64,000 bases of DNA from Brachybacterium ginsengisoli (GTDB lineage Bacteria; Actinomycetota; Actinomycetes; Actinomycetales; Dermabacteraceae), in assembly GCF_002407065.1 (NCBI RefSeq), contig NZ_CP023564.1, positions 1,612,001 to 1,676,000 on the forward strand, given 5' to 3'. Shown piece by piece: positions 50,227 through 60,015 of the stretch. A program made the position numbers and the translations under genes. Below the pieces are notes generated by a model. It was given only the letters and a program-made list of their open reading frames with translations, was not told the origin of the DNA and ran no database searches. The first letter of the stretch is position 1. Each line of letters begins with the position of its first letter.

Positions 50227-51666
50227 ATGGCGGGGACTCTCGCGGAGAAGGTGTGGGCGGATCACGTGGTCCGGCGCGGAGAGAACGGCGAGCCGGACCT
50301 CCTCTACATCGACCTCCAGCTGCTCCACGAGGTCACGAGCCCGCAGGCGTTCGACGGGCTCCGCCAGGAGGGCCGCGAGCCGCGCCGCCTGGATCAGCAG
50401 CTCGCGACCGAGGACCACAACACCCCCACGATCGACATCGACAAGCCGATCGCGGACATCACCTCGCGCACCCAGATCGACACCCTGCGCCGCAACGCCG
50501 AGGAGTTCGGCGTGCGCATCCACTCCCTCGGCGACAAGGACCAGGGCATCGTCCACGTGGTGGGCCCGCAGCTGGGTCTGACCATGCCGGGCATCACCGT
50601 GGTCTGCGGCGACTCCCACACCTCCACCCATGGCGCCTTCGGGGCCCTCGCCTTCGGCATCGGCACCAGCGAGGTCGAGCACGTGCTGGCCACGCAGACC
50701 CTGCCGCTCACGCCCTTCAAGACCATGGCGATCACGGTCACCGGCTCGCTGAAGCCGGGCGTGACCGCGAAGGACATCATCCTCGCGGTGATCGCGAAGA
50801 TCGGCACCGGCGGCGGCGCGGGCTACGTGCTCGAGTTCCGCGGCGAGGCGATCCGTTCGCTCTCCATGGAGGGCCGCATGACGGTCTGCAACATGTCGAT
50901 CGAGGCCGGTGCCCGCGCCGGCATGATCGCGCCGGACGAGACCACCTTCGAGTATGTCCAGGGCCGTCCCCACGCCCCGCAGGACGAGGACTGGGACAAG
51001 GCCGTCGAGTACTGGCGCACCCTGCGCACCGAGGACGACGCCACCTTCGACGCCGAGGTCGTCATCGACGCCGATGCGCTCGAGCCCTTCGTCACCTGGG
51101 GCACCAACCCCGGCCAGGGCCTACCGCTCTCGGCCGAGGTCCCCGCCCCCGAGGACTTCGTCGACGAGTCCGACCGCTTCGCCGCCGAGCGCGCGCTGGA
51201 GTACATGGACCTGGTCCCCGGCACCCCGCTGAAGGACATCAAGGTCGACACCGTCTTCATGGGCTCGTGCACCAACGGCCGCATCGAGGACCTCCGCGCC
51301 TTCGCCTCCGTGCTCGAGGGCCGCACCAAGCATCCCGATGTGCGCGTGCTGGTCGTCCCGGGCTCGGCCCGGGTGCGGGTCCAGGCGCAGCAGGAGGGCC
51401 TGGACGAGGTGTTCCTCGCCTTCGGCGCCGAGTGGCGCGAGGCCGGCTGCTCGATGTGCCTGGGCATGAACCCGGACCAGCTGGCTCCGGGGGAGCGCGC
51501 CGCCTCGACCTCCAACCGCAACTTCGAGGGCCGGCAGGGCAAGGGCGGACGCACCCACCTGGTCTCGCCCGTCGTGGCCGCCGCCACCGCCGTGCGCGGC
51601 ACCCTGTCCTCCCCGTCGGACCTCGGTGCGGACTCCGCCCCCTCCGACCTCCAGCCCGTCGCCTGA
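50227..51666 (+). CDS. leuC: 3-isopropylmalate dehydratase large subunit LeuC
   Basis: LeuC carries the [4Fe-4S] cluster that isomerises isopropylmalate, and probably citramalate, since cimA is present. The 479 residues show [52 protein letters not shown], and the cluster cysteines in MGSCTNGR and [10 protein letters not shown]. The start is ATG 50227. The last about 20 residues are a Ser/Pro-rich tail beyond the usual end. leuD begins 32 bases after the stop. Confidence 0.96.
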   Translation: MAGTLAEKVWADHVVRRGENGEPDLLYIDLQLLHEVTSPQAFDGLRQEGREPRRLDQQLATEDHNTPTIDIDKPIADITSRTQIDTLRRNAEEFGVRIHSLGDKDQGIVHVVGPQLGLTMPGITVVCGDSHTSTHGAFGALAFGIGTSEVEHVLATQTLPLTPFKTMAITVTGSLKPGVTAKDIILAVIAKIGTGGGAGYVLEFRGEAIRSLSMEGRMTVCNMSIEAGARAGMIAPDETTFEYVQGRPHAPQDEDWDKAVEYWRTLRTEDDATFDAEVVIDADALEPFVTWGTNPGQGLPLSAEVPAPEDFVDESDRFAAERALEYMDLVPGTPLKDIKVDTVFMGSCTNGRIEDLRAFASVLEGRTKHPDVRVLVVPGSARVRVQAQQEGLDEVFLAFGAEWREAGCSMCLGMNPDQLAPGERAASTSNRNFEGRQGKGGRTHLVSPVVAAATAVRGTLSSPSDLGADSAPSDLQPVA

Positions 51667-51674
51667 CCCGCAGA

Positions 51675-51692
51675 ACCAGGAGTACCAGGAGT
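51675..51692 (+). promoter_or_regulatory. duplicated Shine-Dalgarno before leuD
   Basis: The nonamer ACCAGGAGT occurs twice in tandem (51675-51683 and 51684-51692). Each copy contains AGGAG, and the second lies seven bases before the leuD ATG at 51699. Confidence 0.6.
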
Positions 51693-51698
51693 ACCACC

Positions 51699-52313
51699 AT
51701 GGATGCCTTCACCACCCACACCGGCATCGGCGTGCCGCTGCGCCGCAGCAACGTCGACACCGACCAGATCATCCCCGCCGTCTACCTCAAGCGGGTCACC
51801 AAGACCGGCTTCGACGACGGCCTCTTCAACGCCTGGCGCACCAATGACCCCGAGTTCGTGCTGAACAAGCCCGCCTATGCGAAGGGCTCCGTGCTCGTCG
51901 CCGGCCCGGACTTCGGCACCGGCTCCTCGCGCGAACACGCCGTCTGGGCGCTGCGGGACTACGGCTTCAAGGCCGTGCTCTCGACCCGCTTCGCCGAGAT
52001 CTTCCGCGGCAACTCCGGCAAGCAGGGCCTGGTGGCCGGCATCCTCTCGCAGGACGACATCGAGCAGCTGTGGAAGATCCTCGAGGAGAACCCCGGCGCC
52101 GAGGTGACGGTGGACCTCGAGAACCGTCAGGTGCACAGCGGCGAGGCGACGTTCCGCTTCGAGATCGACGACTACACCCGCTGGCGCCTCATGGAGGGCC
52201 TGGACGACATCGGCCTGACCCTGCGCCACGAGGAGGACATCACGGCCTTCGAGGCGACCCGTCCCTCCTGGATGCCGAAGACCCTCCCGGCGCGCACCGA
52301 GGACTCCGCCTGA
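51699..52313 (+). CDS. leuD: 3-isopropylmalate dehydratase small subunit LeuD
   Basis: LeuD is the swivelling subunit that completes the LeuC active site. The 204 residues contain [62 protein letters not shown] and the C-terminal [13 protein letters not shown]. The start is ATG 51699 behind a duplicated AGGAG. It is co-transcribed with leuC. Confidence 0.96.
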   Translation: MDAFTTHTGIGVPLRRSNVDTDQIIPAVYLKRVTKTGFDDGLFNAWRTNDPEFVLNKPAYAKGSVLVAGPDFGTGSSREHAVWALRDYGFKAVLSTRFAEIFRGNSGKQGLVAGILSQDDIEQLWKILEENPGAEVTVDLENRQVHSGEATFRFEIDDYTRWRLMEGLDDIGLTLRHEEDITAFEATRPSWMPKTLPARTEDSA

Positions 52314-52398
52314 TCCACCGTGCTCTGCGGTTGCTCCGGTATGGTGTCCCGGTCAGTCACGGGCGTCCCGGACGCCCGCCCATCGAGGCGAGGACACC

Positions 52399-53718
52399 AT
52401 GAACTCGACGTTCCACGTGCGCGGAGGGCGCCCGCTCGACGGTGAGATCACCGTCCGCGGGGCCAAGAACCTGGTCTCCAAGGCGATGGTCGCCGCTCTG
52501 CTGGGGGAGTCCGCGAGCGTGCTCCGCTCGGTCCCGGACATCAGCGACGTCAGGATCGTGTCGAACCTCCTGTCGATCCACGGGGTGAAGGTCGAGCACG
52601 ACGTCGCCGGCGGCACCCTGATGCTGGACCCCTCGAACGTCGAGCGGGCGCACGTCGCCGACATCGACGCGCATGCCGGCAGCTCGCGGATCCCGATCCT
52701 GTTCTGCGGGCCGCTGCTGCACCGGCTGGGCGAGGCGATCATCCCCGACCTCGGCGGCTGCCGCATCGGGGACCGCCCCATCAACTACCACCTCGACGTG
52801 CTGCGCAGCTTCGGCGCCGTGGTGGACAAGCGCGAGATGGGCATCTACATCACCGCGCCGAACGGCCTGCGCGGCACCAAGATCCATCTCGAGTACCCGA
52901 GCGTCGGCGCGACCGAGCAGGTGCTGCTCACCGCGGTCCGCGCGCAGGGCATCACCGAGCTGACCAACGCCGCGGTCGAGCCGGAGATCGAGGACCTCAT
53001 CGCGGTGCTGCAGAAGATGGGCGCGATCATCTCGCTGCAGACCGACCGCACCATCACCATCGAGGGCGTGGACCGTCTCGACGGGTATCAGCACACCGCT
53101 CTCGGGGACCGGATCGAGGCGGGCTCCTGGGCCTGCGCGGCACTGGTCACCAAGGGCGATGTCTTCGTCCGCGGAGCCCAGCAGAAGCCGATGGCGACCT
53201 TCCTGAACGTCTTCCGACGGGTCGGCGGCGGCATCGAGATCCGCGAGGACGGCATCCGCTTCTTCCATCCGGGCACGCCCCTGCGCGCGATCGCGCTGGA
53301 GACCGACGTCCACCCGGGCTTCATGACCGACTGGCAGCAGCCGCTCGTGGTCGCGCTCACCCAGGCCGACGGCATCTCCATCCTCCACGAGACGGTGTAC
53401 GAGAACCGCCTCGGCTTCACCAGCGCCCTGAACGACATGGGCGCCCGCATCCAGGTGTACCGCGAGTGCCTGGGCGGCTCGAGCTGCCGCTTCGGTCGCA
53501 GCAACTACAACCACTCCGCCGTGGTCTCGGGCCCTCACGCCCTGCACGGCGCCGACATCACCGTGCCGGACCTGCGGGGCGGGTTCTCCTATCTGATCGC
53601 CGCACTCGGCGCCGAGGGGACCTCGACCATCCGCGGCATCGACCTCATCGACCGCGGCTACGAGTCCTTCCGTGAGAAGCTCACCGCCCTCGGCGCCGAG
53701 TACTGGGAGGAGAGCTGA
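52399..53718 (+). CDS. murA: UDP-N-acetylglucosamine 1-carboxyvinyltransferase MurA
   Basis: MurA transfers enolpyruvate from PEP to UDP-GlcNAc, the first committed step of peptidoglycan synthesis. The 439 residues have the N-terminal RGAKNLVSKAMVAALL (the usual GAKNAAL region), the catalytic loop GGCRIGDRP with Cys121, and the later LTQADGISILHETVYENR and DLRGGFSYLIAALGAEG. Cys at this position is the fosfomycin-sensitive form, unlike the Asp of mycobacteria. TATGGT at 52340-52345 and GAGGCGAGGA before the ATG provide promoter and ribosome site. The stop overlaps the next ATG. Confidence 0.95.
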   Translation: MNSTFHVRGGRPLDGEITVRGAKNLVSKAMVAALLGESASVLRSVPDISDVRIVSNLLSIHGVKVEHDVAGGTLMLDPSNVERAHVADIDAHAGSSRIPILFCGPLLHRLGEAIIPDLGGCRIGDRPINYHLDVLRSFGAVVDKREMGIYITAPNGLRGTKIHLEYPSVGATEQVLLTAVRAQGITELTNAAVEPEIEDLIAVLQKMGAIISLQTDRTITIEGVDRLDGYQHTALGDRIEAGSWACAALVTKGDVFVRGAQQKPMATFLNVFRRVGGGIEIREDGIRFFHPGTPLRAIALETDVHPGFMTDWQQPLVVALTQADGISILHETVYENRLGFTSALNDMGARIQVYRECLGGSSCRFGRSNYNHSAVVSGPHALHGADITVPDLRGGFSYLIAALGAEGTSTIRGIDLIDRGYESFREKLTALGAEYWEES

Positions 53719-54299
53719 TGACGAGCGAGGACTCCCCGCTGGACCCCGTGGTGGGCTCGCCGCCCGGTGCCTCCGGGTCGCTGGCGCTGCGGGACATCCC
53801 GATCCCCGACTACTGCGATGTGGTGATCGTCCCCACCGCCGGGGTCGACGAGTCCGATCCGCGGGTCTGGGCCGAGGCGATCTTCTCCCACGAGAACACG
53901 CCGCTGTCCTCCCGCGGTCTGCGGGCGCTGCGCGACGAGGCGGTCCGGCTCTTCGACATGGTGCCGCCGCCGGAGAAGGAGTTCGTCACCGATGAGGTGG
54001 TCGGCTCCGAGGCGCTCATCATCGACGACGACGAGAAGCTGACCGTGCGCATCGGTGTGGCGCTCCTCCCGGGCGGGGACCTGCTGCAGATCACCACCGC
54101 GGTGAAGTACCGCTCGATCCGGGGCCGGCTCGCCTTCGCGCCGCGACGGCTCATGCACGCCGCCGCCGTCAACACGCTCGCACGGCGCGCACCGACCACG
54201 CTGCGCCGCCGCGCCCTGGCGGGCGATCCGCGCGCGGCGTCCCTGACGGGGCAGGTCTCGCGCAAGGCGCTCGGCCGGGGACCCTCGGCGCGCCGATGA
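53718..54299 (+). CDS. uncharacterised protein, DUF2867-like
   Basis: The 193-residue protein has an IPDYCDVVIVPTAG start to its core, EAIFSHENTPLSSRGLRALRDEAVRLF, GSEALIIDDDEKLTVRIGVALLPGGDLLQITTAVKY split over strands, and a basic C-terminus. The pattern resembles DUF2867 proteins, moderately and from memory. It overlaps murA and plsC at its two ends and so belongs to the murA-plsC-gpsA operon, but its role is unknown. Confidence 0.65.
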   Translation: MTSEDSPLDPVVGSPPGASGSLALRDIPIPDYCDVVIVPTAGVDESDPRVWAEAIFSHENTPLSSRGLRALRDEAVRLFDMVPPPEKEFVTDEVVGSEALIIDDDEKLTVRIGVALLPGGDLLQITTAVKYRSIRGRLAFAPRRLMHAAAVNTLARRAPTTLRRRALAGDPRAASLTGQVSRKALGRGPSARR

Positions 54300-55099
54300 C
54301 GTCACTGCTGCGCAGCTGGGACGTGGGCTCCGCCCGCTCCCCGCAGCGGCGGGCCGGGGCCGTGATCGGTCTCGCCCAGCTGCCGCTGCGCCCGCTCCTG
54401 ACCCTGCTCTCCCGCCCTCGCTGGAGCGGCACCGAGCATCTCCAGGGCCCCGGGCCGATGATCGCCTGCGGCAACCACCTCAGCGCCCATGACGCCTTCG
54501 GCTACGGGCACCTCCTGCAGGCCTCGGGGGTCGCCCCGCGGTTCCTGGCGAAGGAGGCGATGTTCCGCATCCCGGTGCTCGGGACCCTCCTGCGCGGAGC
54601 CCGGCAGATCCCCGTGCGTCGCGGCACGCCCCGCGGCGGCGACGCCCTGAGCGATGCCCGGGCGGCGCTCGAGCGCGGCGAGCTGCTCATGATCTTCCCG
54701 GAGGGCACCTACACCCGGGATCCCGGGCTGTGGCCCATGCGCGGCCAGCTCGGCGCCGCTCGTCTCGCCCTGGAGACCGGCGCCCCGCTGCTGCCGATCG
54801 CGACCTGGGGCGGCCGCGCCCTGTGGCCCGTCGGCTCGCCGTTCCCGCGCCCCCGTCCCGGGCGTCACGTGCAGATGCTGGTGGGGGAGCCGTACACCGT
54901 CACGGCGCGGGAGGGCGAGACCACCCAGCAGGCCGCGCTGCGCGTCACGGAGGACCTCATGGCCCGCATCGCCGCACTGCTCTCCCAGCTGAGGGGGCAG
55001 GAGCCCCCCGAGGTGCTCCACGACGGCCGGAGCGACCAGCACCGCCCCGAGATCGGCAGGCCGCAGCGCGGCTACCGGGCGTACAGGCAGGTCTCGTGA
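54296..55099 (+). CDS. 1-acyl-glycerol-3-phosphate acyltransferase family (PlsC-like)
   Basis: The 267-residue membrane-associated acyltransferase has the H(X)4D motif in NHLSAHDAF, the FLAKEAMFRIPVLG block, the substrate motif FPEGTYTRDPGL and LLPIATWGG. It would make phosphatidic acid from lysophosphatidic acid. The adjacent gpsA, which makes glycerol-3-phosphate, fits phospholipid supply. The ATG overlaps the preceding stop, and its own stop overlaps the gpsA GTG. Confidence 0.9.
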   Translation: MTSLLRSWDVGSARSPQRRAGAVIGLAQLPLRPLLTLLSRPRWSGTEHLQGPGPMIACGNHLSAHDAFGYGHLLQASGVAPRFLAKEAMFRIPVLGTLLRGARQIPVRRGTPRGGDALSDARAALERGELLMIFPEGTYTRDPGLWPMRGQLGAARLALETGAPLLPIATWGGRALWPVGSPFPRPRPGRHVQMLVGEPYTVTAREGETTQQAALRVTEDLMARIAALLSQLRGQEPPEVLHDGRSDQHRPEIGRPQRGYRAYRQVS

Positions 55100-56094
55100 G
55101 CACCCGCCCGCGCCTGAGCGTCCTCGGCGCCGGCAGCTGGGGGACCACCTTCGCCGGGGTCCTCGCCGACGGCGGCGCCGACGTCACCCTCTGGGCCCGC
55201 CGTGAGGAGGTCGCGCGGGAGATCCGCGAGCAGCACAGCAACCGCGGCTACCTGCCGGACCATCGGCTGCCCGATGCCGTCCACGGCACCTCGCACCTCG
55301 AGGAGGCGCTCGAGGGCGCAGACGGCGTGGTCCTCGCGATCCCCGCCCAGTCGCTCCGCGCCACGCTCGAGCAGTGGCCCGCGCTGCCCGACGTCCCGCT
55401 GCTGTCGCTGATCAAGGGGATCGAGCGCGGCACGGATGCCCGGATCAGCGAGATCATCACCGCCGCCGGGCGCGCCGACCCGGGACTCGTCGGCGTGCTC
55501 TCGGGACCGAACCTCTCCGCCGAGATCGCCGAGCGGCGACCCTGCGCGAGCGTGGTCGCCGCGCCCACACAGGAGATCGCGGACGTCCTGGCGAGCTGGT
55601 GCGAGGCGCCCTACCTGCGTGCGTACACCTCCACCGACGTGACCGGCGTGGAGATCGCCGGCGCCGTGAAGAACGTGGTCGCGATCGCGGTGGGCGCGGC
55701 GACCGGGCTCGGACACGGGCACAACACCACGGCCTCGCTCATCACCCGCGGCCTCGCGGAGATCACCCGGCTCGGGGTGGCGCTGGGCGGGCGCCGGGAG
55801 ACCTTCTCGGGCCTCGCCGGGATGGGCGACCTCGTCGCCACCTGCGCCTCGCCCCTCAGCCGCAACCATCGGCTGGGCCTGGCCCTCGGCCGCGGTCTGG
55901 ACGTGGAGGCCGCGGCCGCCGAGGTGGGGCAGACCGCAGAGGGCGTCGCCACCGCCCGCGCCGTCGCCGATCTCTCCGCCGGGCTCGACGTGGACATGCC
56001 GATCACCCGCGCCGTCGTGGCCGTGGTCGACGAGGGTGCGCGAATCGACGAGGTCACCACGGCCCTGCTGTCGCGCTCCATCCGTCCGGAGTGA
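55096..56094 (+). CDS. gpsA: glycerol-3-phosphate dehydrogenase GpsA
   Basis: GpsA reduces dihydroxyacetone phosphate to sn-glycerol-3-phosphate for phospholipids. The 332 residues show LSVLGAGSWGTTFA, the VVLAIPAQSLRATL strand, LIKGIE, VLSGPNLSAEIAERRP, the catalytic GAVKNVVAIAVGAATGLG, and GMGDLVATCASPLSRN. The start is GTG 55096 overlapping the PlsC-like stop (GTGA), where the canonical GxGxxG lies close to the N-terminus as expected. Confidence 0.95.
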   Translation: MSTRPRLSVLGAGSWGTTFAGVLADGGADVTLWARREEVAREIREQHSNRGYLPDHRLPDAVHGTSHLEEALEGADGVVLAIPAQSLRATLEQWPALPDVPLLSLIKGIERGTDARISEIITAAGRADPGLVGVLSGPNLSAEIAERRPCASVVAAPTQEIADVLASWCEAPYLRAYTSTDVTGVEIAGAVKNVVAIAVGAATGLGHGHNTTASLITRGLAEITRLGVALGGRRETFSGLAGMGDLVATCASPLSRNHRLGLALGRGLDVEAAAAEVGQTAEGVATARAVADLSAGLDVDMPITRAVVAVVDEGARIDEVTTALLSRSIRPE

Positions 56095-56095
56095 A

Positions 56096-56101
56096 TATCC
56101 T
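56096..56101 (+). promoter_or_regulatory. -10 box of ddl (leaderless type)
   Basis: TATCCT starts two bases after the gpsA stop and ends six bases before ATG 56108. Only 13 bases separate the two genes, so ddl can have its own leaderless promoter inside an apparent operon. Confidence 0.5.
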
Positions 56102-56107
56102 CGTCGT

Positions 56108-57223
56108 ATGAGAACCACCGTCGCCCTCCTGTTCGGCGGCCGCAGCGGCGAGCACGGCATCTCGTGCGTCACCGCCGGCGGCATCCTGGCCGCGATCGAT
56201 CGCGAGCGCTACGAGGTGATCGCCGTCGGCATCACCCGCGAGGGCCGCTGGACCCGAGTCTCGGCCGACCCCGGCGACTGGACCATGGTCGACGGCCGCA
56301 CCCCCGAGGTCGACCCCTCCGGCGACGAGGTCCTGCTGCCCGGCGCGCGCCACCTCCCCGGCGAGCCGATCACCCTGCGCACCGTCACGGGCGGCGTCGT
56401 CCAGGACCTCGCCGAGATCGACGTGGTCTGGCCCCTGCTGCACGGGACCTACGGCGAGGACGGCACCGTCCAGGGCGTGCTCGAGTTGCTCGACATCCCC
56501 TACGTGGGCAGCGGCGTGCTCGCCTCGGCCTCGGCGATGGACAAGGCCGCCACGAAGCTCGTGCTGGGAGCCGCCGGCATCGACTGCGCCCCCGGCATCG
56601 TCGTGCACGAGGACCGCTGGGCCGCGGACGCCCACCGCGTCGCCACGCACCTGCGCAACACCTACCCGCTGCCCTGGTTCGTCAAGCCCGCCCGGGCCGG
56701 ATCGAGCCTCGGGGTCTCCCGGGTGACCGATCCCGCCCAGCTCGAGGCCGCGATGAAGGACGCCTTCGCGGAGGACCCGAAGGTCCTCGTCGAGGCCGGT
56801 GTCGAGGCTCGCGAGGTCGAGTGCGGCGTGCTGCAGGGCGGGGAGGGCCAGGACCTCAGCACCACCCTGCCGGGCGAGGTGAAGGTCGGCGCCGATCTCG
56901 AGTTCTACGACTACGAGGCGAAGTACTTCGGCAAGGGCACCGTGAGCATCGACGTCCCCGCCGCCCTGCCGGACGCCGTGCTGGAGGAGGCCCGCGAGGT
57001 CGCCTGCCGCGCCTTCCGGGCGCTCGGGCTGGAGGGCCTCGCCCGGGTGGACATGTTCGTCACCGCGGATCACCGCGTGCTGGTCAACGAGGTCAACACG
57101 ATGCCGGGCTTCACCCCGTACTCGATGTTCCCGGTGCTCTGGGAGAACATGGGCCTCAGCTACGCGGACCTCATCGCCGAGCTGATCGACCGGGCGCGCT
57201 CGCGCCGTCTCGGCGTGCGCTGA
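56108..57223 (+). CDS. ddl: D-alanine--D-alanine ligase
   Basis: Ddl joins two D-alanines for the peptidoglycan stem peptide. The 371-residue ATP-grasp enzyme has LFGGRSGEHGISCVTAGGI, WPLLHGTYGEDGTVQG, the ATP-lid KPARAGSSLGVSRV, and the Mg-binding VNEVNTMPGFTPYSMFPVLW. The ligand-selecting residues near EHGIS look like the ordinary D-Ala-D-Ala type, not the D-lactate type, by eye. It follows gpsA by 13 bases and probably has a leaderless promoter. Confidence 0.95.
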   Translation: MRTTVALLFGGRSGEHGISCVTAGGILAAIDRERYEVIAVGITREGRWTRVSADPGDWTMVDGRTPEVDPSGDEVLLPGARHLPGEPITLRTVTGGVVQDLAEIDVVWPLLHGTYGEDGTVQGVLELLDIPYVGSGVLASASAMDKAATKLVLGAAGIDCAPGIVVHEDRWAADAHRVATHLRNTYPLPWFVKPARAGSSLGVSRVTDPAQLEAAMKDAFAEDPKVLVEAGVEAREVECGVLQGGEGQDLSTTLPGEVKVGADLEFYDYEAKYFGKGTVSIDVPAALPDAVLEEAREVACRAFRALGLEGLARVDMFVTADHRVLVNEVNTMPGFTPYSMFPVLWENMGLSYADLIAELIDRARSRRLGVR

Positions 57224-57244
57224 ACCGGTCGTCCGCAGGATCCG

Positions 57245-57736
57245 CTACGGGGCGTCGCCCGGGCCCACGCAGCGGTCGGTGGCCTCGAGGTTCCGGGTGA
57301 CCACCTGGCCGAGATCCAGCGCCGCCCCGGAGGGCTGGTCGGGCGCGGCCGAGCGCGGCACCGTCACGTCGATCGCGGGCTCGCGGCCGTAGGTGGTGTA
57401 GAGGAACACGTCGTCGTCGAGCTCGCGCACGATCCAGTCGACCTCCACCCCGCTGCCGTCGGTGAGGGTGGTGCACAGGTCGGTGGTGGGGCCGGGCGGC
57501 GTGACGCCGCAGCGCATCACGACCGTGTCCTCCCCGTCGCCCCAGGCCGCAGTGCCCTGGCTCGAGGTCTCCGTCCGCTCCATGCCCAGCACCTCGGGCG
57601 GCGCGCTGAGGATGATGTCGGCGCAGGTGGGATCGGCGGCGTCGGGCCCCGGGGGCACCTGGACGGTGCCGCAGGAGACGAGTCCCACCACCATCAGACC
57701 GGCGGCGGGAAGGGCGAGCAGACGGGAGCGGAGCAC
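57245..57736 (-). CDS. DUF3515 lipoprotein
   Basis: The 163-residue protein has a signal with lipobox LVSC (lipidated C22) and a mature domain with ADIILSAPPEVLG, AAWGDGEDTVVMRCGVTPPGP, a VDWIVRELDDDVFLYTTYGREPAI strand series and a final conserved Cys. It matches DUF3515, which sits between ddl and thiL in many actinobacteria. The function is unknown. The start is GTG 57736, six bases after TAGGCT (minus strand), so it is leaderless. It is convergent with ddl and divergent from thiL. Confidence 0.9.
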   Translation of the reverse strand: MLRSRLLALPAAGLMVVGLVSCGTVQVPPGPDAADPTCADIILSAPPEVLGMERTETSSQGTAAWGDGEDTVVMRCGVTPPGPTTDLCTTLTDGSGVEVDWIVRELDDDVFLYTTYGREPAIDVTVPRSAAPDQPSGAALDLGQVVTRNLEATDRCVGPGDAP

Positions 57737-57799
57737 CCGGAGAGCCTACCGGGAGCACCTGTGGACGGGGGCCTGCCCGATCTCGGGCAGACTGGGCGC

Positions 57800-58828
57800 A
57801 TGGCAGGCGAGAACCCCGGCAGCGGCACCTCCCACGGCGCGGACGGCGTCGGGGAGTCGGCGCTGCTGGCCCGGATGCTCCCTCATCTGCGCACCGGGCC
57901 GTCCGTCGAGGTGGGGCCGGGGGACGACGCCGCAGTGGTGCGACTGCCGTCTCCGCGCCTGGTGGTCACCACGGACACTCTCGTCGAGGGCCACGACTTC
58001 CTGCTCCACGCCACCTCGCCCCGCTGGATCGGTCACAAGGCCGCGGTCCAGAACCTCGCCGACGTCGCCGCGATGGGTGCACGGCCCGTCGCCCTCGTGG
58101 TCGCCGTCTCGGCGCCCGCGAGCACGCCCGCCGCGGTCTTCGAGGAGCTGACCGCCTCCCTCGCCGCCCGCGCCGAGGACGACGGCGCCCACGTCGTCGG
58201 CGGGGACCTGGGCCGCGCCGAGCAGCTCATCCTCACCGTCACCGCGATGGGCGCGCTGCCGGAGGACCAGGCTCCCGTGGTCCGCAGCGGCGCCCGGCCC
58301 GGCGACGTGCTGGCCCTCGGCAGCCCGCACCTGGGTCGCTCGGCGGCAGGGCTCGCCCTCGTGCTCGCCGGTCGGGTGAGGACCCGGGAGACCCGCGTGG
58401 TGCTCGAGGGGATCACCGATCCGGACGCCGCCGATCTGGTGCGCTGGCACGATGCCCCGGAGCCGGACCTCTCGCTCGGTTGGACCGTCGGCCGCACCGC
58501 GCACGCCATGATGGATCTCTCCGACGGGCTGATCCGGGACGGCGGGCGTCTGGCCGCCGCCTCCGACGCGACCCTCGACCTCGAGGGCGGGGCCCTGCGC
58601 GGCGACGTCGACGCCCTGGCGTCCCTCGCCGACGAGCTCGGCGAGGACCCCTGGCAATGGGTCCTCCACGGCGGGGAGGAGCATGCGATGCTCGCGGCCT
58701 TCGCCCCGGGTGAGGTGCCCCACGGGTTCCGCCCGATCGGTCGGGTGCTGCCGCCGACGGCGGCCGGGCCGGGCGTCCTCCTCGACGGGAACCCCGTCGC
58801 CGGGGAGGGCTTCGACCACTTCGGCTGA
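57800..58828 (+). CDS. thiL: thiamine-monophosphate kinase ThiL
   Basis: ThiL phosphorylates TMP to thiamine diphosphate, which IlvB in this window needs as cofactor. The 342 residues have the metal-binding VGPGDDAAVVRL, VVTTDTLVEGHDF, RWIGHKAAVQNLADVAAMGA, GGDLGRAEQLILTV and MMDLSDGLIRDG motifs in order. The start is ATG 57800, six bases after CAGACT (57788-57793). A 12-base palindrome, GAGCGATCGCTC, follows the stop at 58829-58840. Confidence 0.95.
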   Translation: MAGENPGSGTSHGADGVGESALLARMLPHLRTGPSVEVGPGDDAAVVRLPSPRLVVTTDTLVEGHDFLLHATSPRWIGHKAAVQNLADVAAMGARPVALVVAVSAPASTPAAVFEELTASLAARAEDDGAHVVGGDLGRAEQLILTVTAMGALPEDQAPVVRSGARPGDVLALGSPHLGRSAAGLALVLAGRVRTRETRVVLEGITDPDAADLVRWHDAPEPDLSLGWTVGRTAHAMMDLSDGLIRDGGRLAAASDATLDLEGGALRGDVDALASLADELGEDPWQWVLHGGEEHAMLAAFAPGEVPHGFRPIGRVLPPTAAGPGVLLDGNPVAGEGFDHFG

Positions 58829-58938
58829 GAGCGATCGCTCCGGGCGGGCTCCGACCCGGCACGAGGGGCCCGCTCAGGTCTAGTCTGGTCGACGGCGCTC
58901 AGCGCCGGACCCACCCACGACCCGCCGGAGGAACCATC

Positions 58939-60015
58939 ATGCCGATCACCGTCAAGGCACTGCAGAAGACCGGCCCCGACCAGCCGTTCCGCGTCACCAC
59001 CATCGAGCGCCGCGATCCGCGTGCCGATGACGTGGTCATCGACATCGCGGCCGCCGGGATCTGCCACAGCGACATCCACACCATCCGCAACGAGTGGGGC
59101 GAGGCGAGCTTCCCGCTGACCGTCGGCCACGAGATCGCGGGCGTCGTCTCCGCCGTCGGCGCGGACGTCACCGACTGGAAGGTCGGGGACCGCGTGGGCG
59201 TGGGCTGCATGGTCGACTCCTGCGGCCGTTGCGAGGAGTGCCGCGCGGGCCAGGAGCAGAACTGCCTCGAGGGCAACGTCGGCACCTACAACGCGAAGGA
59301 CGTCGACGGCACCGTCACCCAGGGCGGATACGCCGAGAAGGTCGTCGTCAACGAGCGCTTCGTGTGCCGCGTCCCCGACGGCCTCGCCTTCGACGCCGCC
59401 GCTCCGCTGCTGTGCGCCGGCATCACCACCTACTCCCCGCTGCGCCGCTGGGGCGTCGCCGAGACCGTCGACGGCCGCGCCAAGAAGGTCGCCGTGCTGG
59501 GCCTGGGCGGCCTCGGCCACATGGGCGTGCAGATCGCCGCGGCCATGGGCGCGGAGGTCACCGTGCTCTCGCGCTCCCTGAAGAAGGAGAAGGACGCCCT
59601 CGAGCTCGGGGCGACCCGCGTGCTCGCCACCACGGAGGACGACTTCTTCACCGCCCACCGCGGCGAGTTCGACCTCATCCTCAACACCATCAGCGCCTCG
59701 ATCCCCGTGGACAGCTACCTGCGTCTGCTCGCGCCGCGCGGCGTGATGGCCGTCGTGGGTCTGCCGCCGGAGCAGCAGCCCCTCGGCTTCGGGTCCCTCA
59801 TCGGCGGCGGCAAGGTCCTCGCCGGCTCCAACATCGGCGGCATCGCCGAGACCCAGGAGATGCTCGACTTCTGCGCCGAGCACGGGATCGCGGCGAAGAT
59901 CGAGGTCATCGGCGTGGCCGACGCCGACGCCACCTATGACCGCGTGGTCGACGGCGACGTGCACTTCCGCGCCGTCATCGACACCGCGACCTTCGCGGAC
60001 GCCACCGCCGAGTGA
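58939..60015 (+). CDS. zinc-dependent alcohol dehydrogenase (YahK/cinnamyl type)
   Basis: The 358-residue MDR enzyme binds catalytic zinc through CHSDIH and GHEIAG. Structural zinc is held by CGRCEECRAGQEQNC, and NADP(H) by the loop VLGLGGLGHMGVQIA followed by SRS. This arrangement is that of NADP-dependent aldehyde reductases such as YahK. The substrate range is probably broad. CGGAGGA precedes the ATG, and TAGTCT at about 58881-58886 could be the -10 box. It overlaps the next gene by four bases. Confidence 0.9.
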   Translation: MPITVKALQKTGPDQPFRVTTIERRDPRADDVVIDIAAAGICHSDIHTIRNEWGEASFPLTVGHEIAGVVSAVGADVTDWKVGDRVGVGCMVDSCGRCEECRAGQEQNCLEGNVGTYNAKDVDGTVTQGGYAEKVVVNERFVCRVPDGLAFDAAAPLLCAGITTYSPLRRWGVAETVDGRAKKVAVLGLGGLGHMGVQIAAAMGAEVTVLSRSLKKEKDALELGATRVLATTEDDFFTAHRGEFDLILNTISASIPVDSYLRLLAPRGVMAVVGLPPEQQPLGFGSLIGGGKVLAGSNIGGIAETQEMLDFCAEHGIAAKIEVIGVADADATYDRVVDGDVHFRAVIDTATFADATAE

